DNA from: Mucilaginibacter sp.
GTDB lineage: Bacteria > Bacteroidota > Bacteroidia > Sphingobacteriales > Sphingobacteriaceae
Length of the DNA: 64,000 bases
NCBI GenBank assembly: GCA_028288025.1
Contig: JAQBOM010000020.1
Location: forward strand, 186,001 to 250,000
Direction: 5' to 3'
Below the pieces are notes generated by a model, which saw only the letters and a list, made by a program, of their open reading frames with translations, had not been told where the DNA came from and searched no databases. Each line of letters opens with the position of its first letter. The first letter of the stretch is position 1. The position numbers were made by a program, and so were the translations under genes. Positions 10,450 through 18,853 of this stretch are shown here, in pieces.

Positions 10450-10537
10450 AAATTAGTTAATTTGTTGATTGGGTTAGATTGTGTTGATTGAGTTAAATAA
10501 AAACTACTCACCAAATCAACCACTCACCAACCAACTA
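10450..10537. repeat. Stop-anchored GGTTGATTGG-family hairpin after the serine hydrolase
   Basis: Read on the minus strand, the serine hydrolase stop TAG opens directly into TAGTTGGTTGGTGAGTGGTT and then GATTTGGTGAG; a complementary arm of TCAACACAATCTAACCCAATC character lies further on. It uses the same word set (TTGATTGG, GAGTGGTT) as the copies after ypdA and argF'. Confidence 0.6.
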
Positions 10538-11812
10538 GTCGTTTAACGCCGAATACACTAACACCCTGAATTTATCGTTCAGCTCGCCATGCGGGAACGG
10601 CCATTCCTGTACAAAAAACAAGCAAACAAGGTGTTCTTTCGGGTCGGCCCAGTAGGTAGTGCCAAAAAAACCGCCCCAGCTCAGCGAGCCTTCCGTTTGT
10701 CCGAGCCTGGCCTGCCCTAACCTGGTGGTTACCATAAAGCCCAGGCCAAACTTATCCCTATCTAGGTTTAAGTCGCCGATCTGGTTCATGCTCATTAGCT
10801 CTACGGTATGCCTTGCCAATATGCGATGTCCGTTGTATTCCCCGTTATTTAGTATCATTTGTAAAAAGGCGGCATAATCCTTTGTCGTTGAGCTTAACCC
10901 AGCACCGCCGGAGTAATAAGTGCCGTTAACTTTGGGGTAATCTGCCGATACACCCGGAAATGTACCGGCGTTCCATTTTTCTAAATGATTGCGTTTATCC
11001 GGCGAGTAAACCTGCACCAACCGGCCCTGTTTTGTCCCCGGCACATAGAAATAGGTATCATTCATTCCCAACGGGACAAATAATCGTTCTCTTAAAAACC
11101 GGTCGAGGCTTTTGCCGGATACTTTTTCGATGAGGTAACCCAGCACATCGATGTTTAAGCCATAGGTAAACCGTTCGCCCGGCTGATGAACCAAAGGAAG
11201 CGCGCCTAACTTGTTAATGGCATCCGCAAGCAGTAGTTTATCGCTGACAAAGCCCGCACGAAGACCGGCTTTGGCATAAATGGCCTTCATTTTATCCGAC
11301 CCGATCTGCGCATAATCAACACCGGCAGTATGGGTCAGCAGATCGCGTATAGTCACTTCCCGCTTTGCGGGAACAGTGGTATAGGTTGTATCCTTTTCAT
11401 TAAATTTATCCAATACTCTTGGGTAGGCAAACGAGGGAATATATTTCGAGATGGGATCATCCAGTAAAAATTTACCCTCCTCGAACAACATCATCACACC
11501 CACGCTGGTAATGGCTTTTGTTTGTGACGCGATACGAAAAATAGCGTCAGTTTTCATGGGAACATGCTGTTCTGCGTCGGCAGCGCCGAAGGCTTTATTG
11601 TATACGATCACGCCGTTACGGGCGATAAAAGCGTCGGCGCCTTTTATCCAGCCCGAGTCGATGTATTGTTTAACCAGGTTATCAATCCTGCGCAGCCTTT
11701 CGCTTGAGAACTTTTGAGATTCGGGCGCGCCGGAAATCAAAATATGCCCCTGGGAAAATGTGCGCACCGAAAAAATGACGAGGATAAATAAGAAACAGGT
11801 AGTTTTTCTCAC
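10535..11812 (-). CDS. Exported serine hydrolase, beta-lactamase/esterase family
   Basis: 425 residues starting at GTG 11812, with a signal peptide (MRKTTCFLFILVIFSVRTFSQ). The class C beta-lactamase-like fold (COG1680) shows the catalytic S96-Q-T-K99 and a later TYGLNIDVLGYLIEKVSGKS, where the tyrosine is the second catalytic residue. LTHTAGVDY and GGAGLSSTTKDYAAFLQMIL are usual for this family. Enzymes of this group act as esterases, D-peptidases or transesterases; the substrate is not predictable. It is the first gene of a minus-strand trio with the oxidoreductase and the DUF1080 protein. Confidence 0.88.
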   Translation of the reverse strand: MRKTTCFLFILVIFSVRTFSQGHILISGAPESQKFSSERLRRIDNLVKQYIDSGWIKGADAFIARNGVIVYNKAFGAADAEQHVPMKTDAIFRIASQTKAITSVGVMMLFEEGKFLLDDPISKYIPSFAYPRVLDKFNEKDTTYTTVPAKREVTIRDLLTHTAGVDYAQIGSDKMKAIYAKAGLRAGFVSDKLLLADAINKLGALPLVHQPGERFTYGLNIDVLGYLIEKVSGKSLDRFLRERLFVPLGMNDTYFYVPGTKQGRLVQVYSPDKRNHLEKWNAGTFPGVSADYPKVNGTYYSGGAGLSSTTKDYAAFLQMILNNGEYNGHRILARHTVELMSMNQIGDLNLDRDKFGLGFMVTTRLGQARLGQTEGSLSWGGFFGTTYWADPKEHLVCLFFVQEWPFPHGELNDKFRVLVYSALND

Positions 11813-12033
11813 GGGTTTTTGATCTATGGTTTAAAGTAGGTTATACGGGCGAAGCCCTGTAATAATTGGCTAATTTATAAATTTATCAATAGTGTCGTTA
11901 AAATTATCGCCAAAAAGGAAATGCGACGTAAAGTAAACCACACCAACAGCCTGTAACACAACATTTCAACGTCTAAACCCTATAGCGTCCCAACGTTTTT
12001 AACAATTTATTAACCCAAAAACAAACCTTTTCC

Positions 12034-12041
12034 TATATTTG
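12034..12041 (+). promoter_or_regulatory. -7 promoter element of the SRP RNA gene
   Basis: TATATTTG matches TAnnTTTG and sits five bases before the first G of the SRP RNA helix, which is the expected distance to the transcription start. No clear -33 partner was found. Confidence 0.7.
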
Positions 12042-12045
12042 CGGC

Positions 12046-12142
12046 GGGGTAAGTCTTTTACGGCCAGCTCCTCTTGAACTCCCCCAGGGTGGGAACGCAG
12101 CAAGGGTAGAGAGTTGAGCGGCGCGATAAAAGTAGCTTACCC
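12046..12142 (+). ncRNA. ffs: Signal recognition particle RNA (4.5S-type)
   Basis: A roughly 97-base stem-loop RNA. The terminal helix is GGGTAAG... paired with ...CTTACCC. The conserved SRP core is present as two strands: CTTGAACTCCCCCAGG on one side and GGGAACGCAGCAAGGGTAG on the other, containing the asymmetric-loop AGCA and the 5' CC/GGRA-tetraloop region that bind Ffh. A run of T immediately after position 142 serves as the terminator. It works with Ffh and FtsY to target membrane proteins. It has its own promoter and stands alone between a minus-strand gene and ypdA. Confidence 0.95.
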
Positions 12143-12271
12143 TTTTTTATTTTCTTTTTTTTCTCCTTAACACAGTTCAGGGAGTTAACGACGGCGCTAA
12201 AGCGGATGTCAGGCGCTAATCATAATTCATCCTCATTGGTCCATCTGCACTTCCTGTTTCCTAATTCCTGT

Positions 12272-12279
12272 TATATTTG
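12272..12279 (+). promoter_or_regulatory. Putative -7 element for the YpdA-like gene
   Basis: TATATTTG (TAnnTTTG) lies 20 bases before the ATG at 12300, giving a leader of roughly 14 bases. Confidence 0.55.
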
Positions 12280-12299
12280 ATGGAAATCTTTTACTATAA

Positions 12300-13265
12300 A
12301 TGCTTGACATCCTTATCATCGGCGGCGGCCCCATTGGAATAGCTTGCGGCCTCGAAGCTAAAAAAGCCGGCTTGAGCTTTGTTATTATTGAAAAGGGCTG
12401 CCTGGTCAACTCGCTGTATAACTATCCTTCTACCATGACTTTTTTCTCAACTTCCGAGAAACTGGAGATTGGTGGGATACCTTTTGTCACCATCAGCAAC
12501 AAACCAACCCGTGCCGAAGCGCTTGAATATTACCGCCGGGTAGCTACCTCCAACCATTTGCCCATTAATCTCTTTGAAGAAGTAACCGGAGTGCACAAGG
12601 AAGATGATATTTTTACCATTACCACAAGTAAAGCCACATACCAGGCAAAACAAGTGATCTTGTCAACGGGATTTTATGATATCGCTGTAAAGCTCGGCAT
12701 CCCGGGCGAAGACCTGCCCAAAGTACAGCACTACTACAAGGATCCGCATTTTTATGCGATGCAAAAGGTAGTTGTCGTCGGTTCCAGCAATTCCGCCATT
12801 GATGTTGCGCTCGAAACTTATCGCAAAGGCGCCGAAGTTACGCTTGTTGTCCGAGGAAGCGAGATAAGCCAGCGGGTAAAATATTGGGTGCGCCCCGATA
12901 TACTCAACCGTATAAAGGAAGGTAGCATCAATGTATATTTCAATTCACATTTAAATGCAATACGCGAGCGGGAAGTGGACATTGAAACACCAGGAGGTAT
13001 AACTACGATCCCAAATGATTTTGTTATGGCCATGACTGGTTACCGGCCAAATTTTGAGTTCCTGAAAAAGTTGGGCATCGAGCTGACGAATGATAAATAT
13101 ATACCGCATTACAATCCAGAAACAATGGAGACCAATTTACCCGGCCTATACCTTGCCGGCGTAGTTTGCGGTGGCCTCGATACGCATTTATGGTTTATTG
13201 AAAACTCAAGGATACACGCGGATATGATTATTGGGGATATTGTTGTTAAAGCGGTGAGTGGTTGA
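12300..13265 (+). CDS. ypdA: YpdA-family FAD/NAD(P)-dependent reductase
   Basis: 321 residues of the thioredoxin-reductase-like YpdA family, known in Firmicutes as bacillithiol-disulfide reductase. Visible are an FAD-binding GGGPIG at 8-13, the family-typical NYPSTMTFFSTSEKLEIGGIPF, a second nucleotide loop VVVGSSNSAIDVALE, and a C-terminal GLYLAGVVCGG FAD-contact strand. There is no CxxC pair, as usual for YpdA. The active cysteine described in Staphylococcus YpdA (Cys14, in GGGPCG) aligns here with Ile12, and the nearest cysteine is Cys16. The last codons and the stop lie inside a dispersed repeat. Confidence 0.85.
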   Translation: MLDILIIGGGPIGIACGLEAKKAGLSFVIIEKGCLVNSLYNYPSTMTFFSTSEKLEIGGIPFVTISNKPTRAEALEYYRRVATSNHLPINLFEEVTGVHKEDDIFTITTSKATYQAKQVILSTGFYDIAVKLGIPGEDLPKVQHYYKDPHFYAMQKVVVVGSSNSAIDVALETYRKGAEVTLVVRGSEISQRVKYWVRPDILNRIKEGSINVYFNSHLNAIREREVDIETPGGITTIPNDFVMAMTGYRPNFEFLKKLGIELTNDKYIPHYNPETMETNLPGLYLAGVVCGGLDTHLWFIENSRIHADMIIGDIVVKAVSG

Positions 13266-13347
13266 TTGGGTTGGTTGGGTTGATTAAGTGAGTGGTTACC
13301 AATATACTCAGTCAACTATTCACTTAGTCAACTAATAAACTAATTCA
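13260..13347. repeat. Stop-anchored GGTTGATTGG-family hairpin after ypdA
   Basis: The repeat begins GGTTGATTGGGTTGGTTGGG; its first TGA is the ypdA stop codon. GTTGATTAAGTGAGTGGTT on the left pairs with the AGTCAACTATTCACTTAGTC arm near 13310-13330. The word content matches the copies at 10450 and 18848. Confidence 0.65.
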
Positions 13348-13351
13348 GAAA

Positions 13352-13561
13352 TTACTTGCATAAGCAAAAAATAATGCAAAAATTTGCACCCTGATTAAAA
13401 AATAACAAAAGCAACCAGTAAAATGAAACAACAAAGCTCAAACAAGCCCACGATAAGAGCATTTTTTGCTCCTGTTGCCGCTGCTTTGCTTTCAGCCGTT
13501 TTTGTGTTTTCTCCTTCACGACGAAGGCCTTATATGCCCCGGGTTTGAATTGTCCTGCCAT
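13352..13561 (-). CDS. Possible small membrane protein
   Basis: A 69-residue reading frame from ATG 13561. It has a basic stretch (KEKTQKRLKAKQRQQEQK) followed by one strong hydrophobic helix (LLSWACLSFVVSFYWLLLLF). The charge and helix pattern looks like a real small inner-membrane protein rather than noise, and it sits in an otherwise empty gap, divergent from the GNAT gene. I do not recognise a family, and there is no convincing ribosome-binding site. A chance frame remains possible. Confidence 0.35.
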   Translation of the reverse strand: MAGQFKPGAYKAFVVKEKTQKRLKAKQRQQEQKMLLSWACLSFVVSFYWLLLLFFNQGANFCIIFCLCK

Positions 13562-13663
13562 AACCCAATGATGTAAAGACGCGATGTGCGTTTCTACCCC
13601 ACAAAAGATCATCTGATTTATTAAGGCGTTAGCCAGTAATTTAATGGTAATTTTTCTATTTCA

Positions 13664-14308
13664 ATGACCCTACAAGATTTTGATATACGTGTTGCAACAG
13701 CCGGTGATGTTGATTTTGCACCCCTGATTTGTGATGAAATGGCTGAATCGGCCAAAGCACGCGGGACGGGTATTGCCCAGCGTTCGCCTGAGTATGTGGC
13801 CGATAAAATGCTGGAAGGCAAAGCGGTTATCGCTTTACATAAAGACGGCACGTGGGCAGGTTTTTGCTATATAGAAACCTGGAGTCATGGGGATTTTGTG
13901 GCCAACTCGGGCCTGGTAGTTGACCCTAAATTCCGGAAAATAGGCTTGGCAAAGGCTATAAAACACAGGATATTTGAACTGTCACGAACCAAATACCCCG
14001 AGGCTAAAATATTCGGTCTTACCACCGGATTGGCTGTAATGAAGATCAATTCAGAGTTGGGCTACGAACCGGTTACCTATTCGGAGCTTACACAGGATGA
14101 AGACTTTTGGGCCGGCTGCAAAAGCTGTGTCAATTTCGATATACTTACCAGCAAGGGCCGCAAAAACTGCATGTGCACCGCTATGCTGTTTGACCCGGCA
14201 GAAAAACAGAAGGTATCGGAAGATAAAATTCAAAAAATAACGCATAAGGCTACCCTGCTTGAAAGAATTGAGAATGCCATCAAAAGAACGATCGGCCAGG
14301 ACCATTGA
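13664..14308 (+). CDS. GNAT acyltransferase of the arginine cluster (probable N-acylglutamate synthase)
   Basis: 214 residues. The GNAT core spans about 7-140, with the acyl-CoA loop seen as VVDPKFRKIGLAKAIKHRIF (87-106). The C-terminal part carries four cysteines as C152-x2-C155 and C169-x-C171, which look like a metal site. It directly precedes argG, and Bacteroidota lack a typical argA. The simplest role is the first step of the pathway, transferring an acetyl or succinyl group to glutamate; related genes beside arg clusters in this phylum have been linked to N-succinylglutamate formation. The substrate itself is inferred from context. Confidence 0.75.
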   Translation: MTLQDFDIRVATAGDVDFAPLICDEMAESAKARGTGIAQRSPEYVADKMLEGKAVIALHKDGTWAGFCYIETWSHGDFVANSGLVVDPKFRKIGLAKAIKHRIFELSRTKYPEAKIFGLTTGLAVMKINSELGYEPVTYSELTQDEDFWAGCKSCVNFDILTSKGRKNCMCTAMLFDPAEKQKVSEDKIQKITHKATLLERIENAIKRTIGQDH

Positions 14309-14345
14309 ATGAGGTTAAAGACAAACGGTAAAATAATAACACATT

Positions 14346-14373
14346 GTAGAGACGCAATGCATTGTGTCTCTAC
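14346..14373. repeat. 28-bp near-perfect palindrome upstream of argG
   Basis: The two 14-base halves, GTAGAGACGCAATG and CATTGTGTCTCTAC, pair at 13 Watson-Crick positions plus one G-U. The palindrome ends 15 bases before the argG start and sits in the 80-base gap after the GNAT gene. Related GTAGAGACGC palindromes occur as dispersed elements in several bacterial groups, so a mobile or regulatory origin cannot be separated here. Confidence 0.7.
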
Positions 14374-14388
14374 CGCAAACAAAATATA

Positions 14389-15585
14389 ATGAAAAAGAAA
14401 GTAGTATTAGCATATAGTGGCGGCCTCGACACATCATTCTGCTGCATATACCTAACACAGGATCTCGGTTACGAGGTTCATTCTGTAATCGTAAATACCG
14501 GCGGTTTTAGCGACGAGGAGCTTAAGGGCGTTGAAGAACGCGCCTATAAGATGGGCGTTACTTCGCACCACGTAGTCGACGAGACCAAGAATTTTTACAA
14601 TACCTGTGTGCGGTTCCTGGTATATGGCAATGTGCTGAAAAATAACACTTATCCTCTTTCGGTGAGCGCCGAGCGGGTTAGCCAGGCAACAGCTATTGCC
14701 AATTACGCCAAAGAGATCGGCGCTGAATTTGTTGCACACGGCAGTACCGGCGCCGGTAACGACCAGGTACGGTTTGATATGATCTTCAACATACTGGTTC
14801 CGGATGTGCAGATCATAACGCCGATCCGCGATCTTAAACTAAGCCGCGAAGCAGAAATTCAGTACCTAAAGGATCATGGTGTGGAAATGAATTTCGAAAA
14901 GGCAAAATATTCCATCAATAAAGGCATCTGGGGCACTTCAGTGGGCGGCAAAGAAACGCTGACCTCTAACTTAGGTTTGCCCGAAGAGGCATGGCCGACT
15001 CAAGTTACCGAATCGGAAGTCAAAAACCTGGAGCTGGTATTCGAAAAAGGTGAATTGATTGGTATCGACGGTAAAACTTTCGACCATCCGACCAAAGCTA
15101 TACAAGCTTTACAAGCCATTGCGCAGCCTTACGGCATAGGCCGGGATATACATGTGGGCGATACCATTATCGGCATCAAGGGCCGTGTTGGGTTTGAAGC
15201 GGCGGCGCCGATGATCATTATTAAAGCGCACCATACACTGGAAAAACATGTGCTGACCAAATGGCAGCTATCGTGGAAAGACCAGTTATCCGGCTTTTAC
15301 GGCAACTGGCTGCACGAAGGACAGTTTCACGACCCTATCATGCGCAATATAGAAGCTTTTTTAACCGATACACAAAAAATGGTAAGCGGAAAAGTATTTG
15401 TGCAGCTGCACCCATACCGTTTTCAGGTTGTGGGTATTGAATCTGAACACGACCTGATGTCGAACAAATTCGGCACGTACGGCGAAATGAATAATTCATG
15501 GACCGGCGATGATGTAAAAGGGTTTTCGAAAATATTCGGTAACCAGGTAATGATTTATCACAAAGTTAACCCAACTGCTGAATAA
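14389..15585 (+). CDS. argG: Argininosuccinate synthase
   Basis: 398 residues, starting at ATG 14389, which places the ATP-binding P-loop AYSGGLDTS at residues 8-16 as expected; a frame extension upstream runs through the palindrome. It joins citrulline and aspartate with ATP cleavage to AMP. Further family blocks include HGSTGAGNDQVRFD and the SINKGIWGTSVGGKET region. It lies second in the arginine cluster. In an N-succinyl or N-acetyl pathway the acylcitrulline must be deacylated before this step; no argE-like deacylase is in the window. Confidence 0.96.
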   Translation: MKKKVVLAYSGGLDTSFCCIYLTQDLGYEVHSVIVNTGGFSDEELKGVEERAYKMGVTSHHVVDETKNFYNTCVRFLVYGNVLKNNTYPLSVSAERVSQATAIANYAKEIGAEFVAHGSTGAGNDQVRFDMIFNILVPDVQIITPIRDLKLSREAEIQYLKDHGVEMNFEKAKYSINKGIWGTSVGGKETLTSNLGLPEEAWPTQVTESEVKNLELVFEKGELIGIDGKTFDHPTKAIQALQAIAQPYGIGRDIHVGDTIIGIKGRVGFEAAAPMIIIKAHHTLEKHVLTKWQLSWKDQLSGFYGNWLHEGQFHDPIMRNIEAFLTDTQKMVSGKVFVQLHPYRFQVVGIESEHDLMSNKFGTYGEMNNSWTGDDVKGFSKIFGNQVMIYHKVNPTAE

Positions 15586-15609
15586 GCGTAACCTATTTGA
15601 GCTGAAGCG

Positions 15610-16605
15610 ATGAATATAAACAACAACAAGATATTGGCCGGCATAATCGGCGGCGCGGGATATACCGGTGGCGAAATGCTGCGTATCCTGATCAACCATC
15701 CCAATGTTGAAATTGGTTTTGTTCATAGCACCAGCAACGCCAATAAACATGTGTACGACGTCCACACCGACCTGTTTGGCGATACCGATTTAAAGTTTGC
15801 AGCGGAACTGTCGTACAATATTGATGTTCTTTTTCTTTGTGTCGGCCATGGTGATGCAAAGAAGTTTTTGGAGGCCAACCCGATACCCGACCACATTAAG
15901 GTAATCGATTTGAGCCAGGACTTTAGGTTAAGTCAAAATTCGAAATTCAAAAGTAAAAATTTTATATACGGCTTGCCTGAGTTGAACCGCGACGCAATTA
16001 AGCAGGCACACAATATTGCTAACCCGGGTTGTTTTGCGACTTGTTTGCAATTGGGATTATTGCCGTTGGCTGAAAAAAAGTTATTGAACAGCGAGGTACA
16101 TATCACGGCTACGACAGGTTCAACCGGGGCCGGGCAAAGCCTGGCGGCTACCACGCATTTTACCTGGCGCAATGACAACCTTTCGGTTTATAAGGCATTT
16201 GAGCATCAGCATTTAAATGAGATCGGTCAGTCTCTGCAACAAATGCAGCCGGGATTTGCTCAAGCGATTAATTTCATCCCATACCGCGGTGGTTTTACCC
16301 GTGGCATAATCGCATCAATTTATACCGATAGCGATTTAACCGAGGCGGAAGCGTTAAAGCTTTACCAGCAATATTATGCAGGCCATCCCTTTACACATGT
16401 AACCAGTCATGACATTGATCTGAAACAGGTTGTAAATACCAACAAATGCTTTTTGCAAATAAAAAAACACGGAAATAAGTTACTAATAATCAGTATTTTA
16501 GACAACTTACTTAAAGGCGCATCCGGTCAGGCAGTACAGAATATGAACCTGATGTTCGGGCTCGATGAGAACGCCGGACTACGATTAAAAGCAACGGGAT
16601 TTTAA
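15610..16605 (+). CDS. argC: N-acyl-gamma-glutamyl-phosphate reductase
   Basis: 331 residues. The NADP loop GGAGYTG is at 14-20, the catalytic cysteine is Cys141 in NPGCFATCLQLG, and HFTWRNDNLSVYKAFEHQH follows in the substrate domain. It reduces N-acylglutamyl phosphate to the semialdehyde. It sits 24 bases after argG, consistent with cotranscription. If the pathway is succinylated, as the carbamoyltransferase suggests, this enzyme would act on the succinyl form. Confidence 0.96.
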   Translation: MNINNNKILAGIIGGAGYTGGEMLRILINHPNVEIGFVHSTSNANKHVYDVHTDLFGDTDLKFAAELSYNIDVLFLCVGHGDAKKFLEANPIPDHIKVIDLSQDFRLSQNSKFKSKNFIYGLPELNRDAIKQAHNIANPGCFATCLQLGLLPLAEKKLLNSEVHITATTGSTGAGQSLAATTHFTWRNDNLSVYKAFEHQHLNEIGQSLQQMQPGFAQAINFIPYRGGFTRGIIASIYTDSDLTEAEALKLYQQYYAGHPFTHVTSHDIDLKQVVNTNKCFLQIKKHGNKLLIISILDNLLKGASGQAVQNMNLMFGLDENAGLRLKATGF

Positions 16606-16611
16606 GTGGAA

Positions 16612-16741
16612 GTGAAAGGATAAAGGTTAAAGGCGAAAGGTTAATTTGCTGGGCTAACTGATCAATCCTTACCCCCGATAAAATAAATTTTAAACTGTGG
16701 ACGACGAAACCCTTTTACCCTTCGCCTTTCACCTTTAACCT
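16612..16741. repeat. Inverted low-complexity repeat AAAGGTtAAAGGcGAAAGG between argC and argD
   Basis: The left arm (16612-16643) is built from short AAGGnnAAAGG units; the right arm (16711-16741) is its approximate reverse complement (TTCGCCTTTCACCTTTAACC). It begins six bases after the argC stop and ends just before the argD start. As a hairpin it could thin out transcription or protect the mRNA 3' end. Confidence 0.65.
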
Positions 16742-16748
16742 CAAAAGA

Positions 16749-17906
16749 ATGAAGTTATTCGACGTTTACCCCATCAATCCCATCAACATCGTTAAAGGAC
16801 GGGGCAGTTTAGTATATGATGATAAGGGCACGGAGTATCTCGATCTGTATGGCGGCCACGCAGTTATTTCTATCGGGCACACCCACCCCCACTATGTAAA
16901 ACGGTTGGAAGACCAGTTGCACCAGATAGGATTTTACTCCAACTCGATTGAAATTCCTTTACAAAAGCAATTGGCTGATAAATTGGGTCGTATTTCCGGA
17001 AAAGAGGATTACCAGCTGTTCTTGTGCAATTCGGGCGCCGAGGCGAATGAGAATGCTTTGAAACTGGCATCGTTTTATAATGGAAAGAAAAAAGTGATCG
17101 CTTTTAAAGGCTCATTTCATGGCCGTACGTCGTTGGCTGTCGCGGTGACTGATAATCCCAAAATAGTCGCGCCGGTTAATGAAACCGATAATGTGATCTT
17201 TTTGCCATGGTGCGACGAGCAGGCTTTAACGCAGGCTTTTGTCGATAACAAAGATATTTCTTCTGTAATCATCGAAGGCATACAGGGCGTTGGCGGAATA
17301 CAGGTTGCTTCCGAAAGCTTTTTGCAGAAAATACGTTTGTTATGCGACCAAAATAACGCGGTATTTATAGCTGATTCCGTTCAGTGCGGATACGGTCGTA
17401 CCGGGAAGTTCTTTTCGCACGACTTTGCCGGCGTTAACGCCGACATTTATACCATGGCCAAAGGAATGGGTAACGGATTTCCGGTCGGGGGCATTATCAT
17501 TTCTCCAAAAATATTGCCCGCCTACGGCATGCTCGGCACTACCTTTGGTGGGAATCACCTGGCGTGTGCTGCAGGATTAGCCGTGCTTGAGATTATGGAA
17601 CAGGATAACCTGATGCAAAATGCTGCTGAAGTCGGCGGGTACCTGATCAGCGAGCTAAAAAAATTGAAAGAGGTTAAGGAAGTGCGTGGCCGTGGATTGA
17701 TGATTGGTATTGAGCTGCCGGCCGAACTGGCAGACGTACGCAAGGAATTGTTGTTTACGCATCATATATTCACCGGTGAGGCAAAACCGAATGTTGTACG
17801 ACTGCTACCTGCATTAAACCTGACCAAAGCACATGCCGACAGATTTTTAGAGACTTTTTCATCAATTTTAAATAAACAGCAAACAGTAATACCGCAGGGC
17901 TTATGA
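16749..17906 (+). CDS. argD: N-acylornithine aminotransferase
   Basis: 385 residues of the class III PLP aminotransferases. Visible are FLCNSGAEANENALKLA (phosphate-binding region), FHGRTSLA, and the PLP-binding lysine Lys238 in TMAKGMGNGFPVGG. The usual D-E-V-Q motif before it reads D-S-V-Q (209-212), a small departure from the standard class. It converts N-acylglutamate semialdehyde to N-acylornithine using glutamate. Its stop overlaps the start of the carbamoyltransferase by four bases, indicating translational coupling. Confidence 0.94.
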   Translation: MKLFDVYPINPINIVKGRGSLVYDDKGTEYLDLYGGHAVISIGHTHPHYVKRLEDQLHQIGFYSNSIEIPLQKQLADKLGRISGKEDYQLFLCNSGAEANENALKLASFYNGKKKVIAFKGSFHGRTSLAVAVTDNPKIVAPVNETDNVIFLPWCDEQALTQAFVDNKDISSVIIEGIQGVGGIQVASESFLQKIRLLCDQNNAVFIADSVQCGYGRTGKFFSHDFAGVNADIYTMAKGMGNGFPVGGIIISPKILPAYGMLGTTFGGNHLACAAGLAVLEIMEQDNLMQNAAEVGGYLISELKKLKEVKEVRGRGLMIGIELPAELADVRKELLFTHHIFTGEAKPNVVRLLPALNLTKAHADRFLETFSSILNKQQTVIPQGL

Positions 17907-18853
17907 AACTATTCTCTTCCGTCAATGATGTCGCCGATGTAAAAAGCATTGTAGCCGAAGCCTTGCAGCTAAAGAAAAATCCGTATGCTTTCCAGCATTT
18001 GGGGAAGAACAAAACCCTGGCGCTTATTTTTTTGAACCCGAGCCTGCGTACCCGTATGAGCACCCAAAAAGCGGGCCTTAACCTGGGCATGAACGTAATG
18101 GTGCTGAATATCGATAAGGAAGGATGGGCGCTGGAACTGCGTGACGGCGTTATTATGAACGGCACCACAGTGGAACACATCCGCGAAGCCGCTGCTGTTA
18201 TGGGCCAGTATGCCGACATTATCGGTGTGCGCTCCTTTCCGGGGTTAAAGGACCGGGATGAAGATTATAACGAAACGGTATTTAACAAATTTGTGGAGTA
18301 TTGCGGTGTGCCTATTGTAAGCCTTGAATCGGCTACACGTCACCCCTTGCAAAGCCTGGCCGACCTGGTAACCATTGAAGAGTTAAAAACCCGACCACGC
18401 CCGAAGGTAGTATTAACCTGGGCACCGCATATTAAACCATTGCCGCAGGCCGTACCCAACTCATTCGCTGAATGGATGTGCAAGGCTGATGTTGATTTTA
18501 CGATAACGCATCCCAAAGGATATGAATTGTCAACTGATTTTACCAAAGGCGCCACAGTAACACATAACCAGGACGAAGCTTTAGCCGGCGCTGATTTTAT
18601 CTATGTAAAAAACTGGTCGGCCTATGAACCTTATGGCACTATATTCCCGGGTAACGAAAATTGGATGCTGACCAATGAACGATTGAAAATTACAAACAAT
18701 GCTAAAATCATGCACTGCCTGCCGGTCCGCAGGGATTTGGAGTTATCAGCTGAGATTTTAGACGGGGAAAGCTCAATTGTTGTGCATGAAGCCGGCAACC
18801 GCGTTTGGGCGGCGCAGGCGGTATTGAAAAGGATGCTGGAGGAAATTGGTTGA
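17903..18853 (+). CDS. argF': N-acylornithine (probably N-succinylornithine) carbamoyltransferase
   Basis: 316 residues. The carbamoyl-phosphate site is S47-L-R-T-R51 (the S-x-R-T-R pattern), with HCLPVRR near the C-terminus. Overall it matches the acylornithine carbamoyltransferases of Bacteroidetes and Xanthomonas rather than ordinary ornithine carbamoyltransferase. The published specificity residue is Glu92 in the Xanthomonas acetyl enzyme and Pro90 in the Bacteroides succinyl enzyme; here it is Val90 in GTTVEHI. An E92V change was reported to turn the acetyl enzyme into a succinyl enzyme, so succinylornithine is the likely substrate. The last glycine codon and stop lie in a dispersed repeat. 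Confidence 0.92.
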   Translation: MKLFSSVNDVADVKSIVAEALQLKKNPYAFQHLGKNKTLALIFLNPSLRTRMSTQKAGLNLGMNVMVLNIDKEGWALELRDGVIMNGTTVEHIREAAAVMGQYADIIGVRSFPGLKDRDEDYNETVFNKFVEYCGVPIVSLESATRHPLQSLADLVTIEELKTRPRPKVVLTWAPHIKPLPQAVPNSFAEWMCKADVDFTITHPKGYELSTDFTKGATVTHNQDEALAGADFIYVKNWSAYEPYGTIFPGNENWMLTNERLKITNNAKIMHCLPVRRDLELSAEILDGESSIVVHEAGNRVWAAQAVLKRMLEEIG

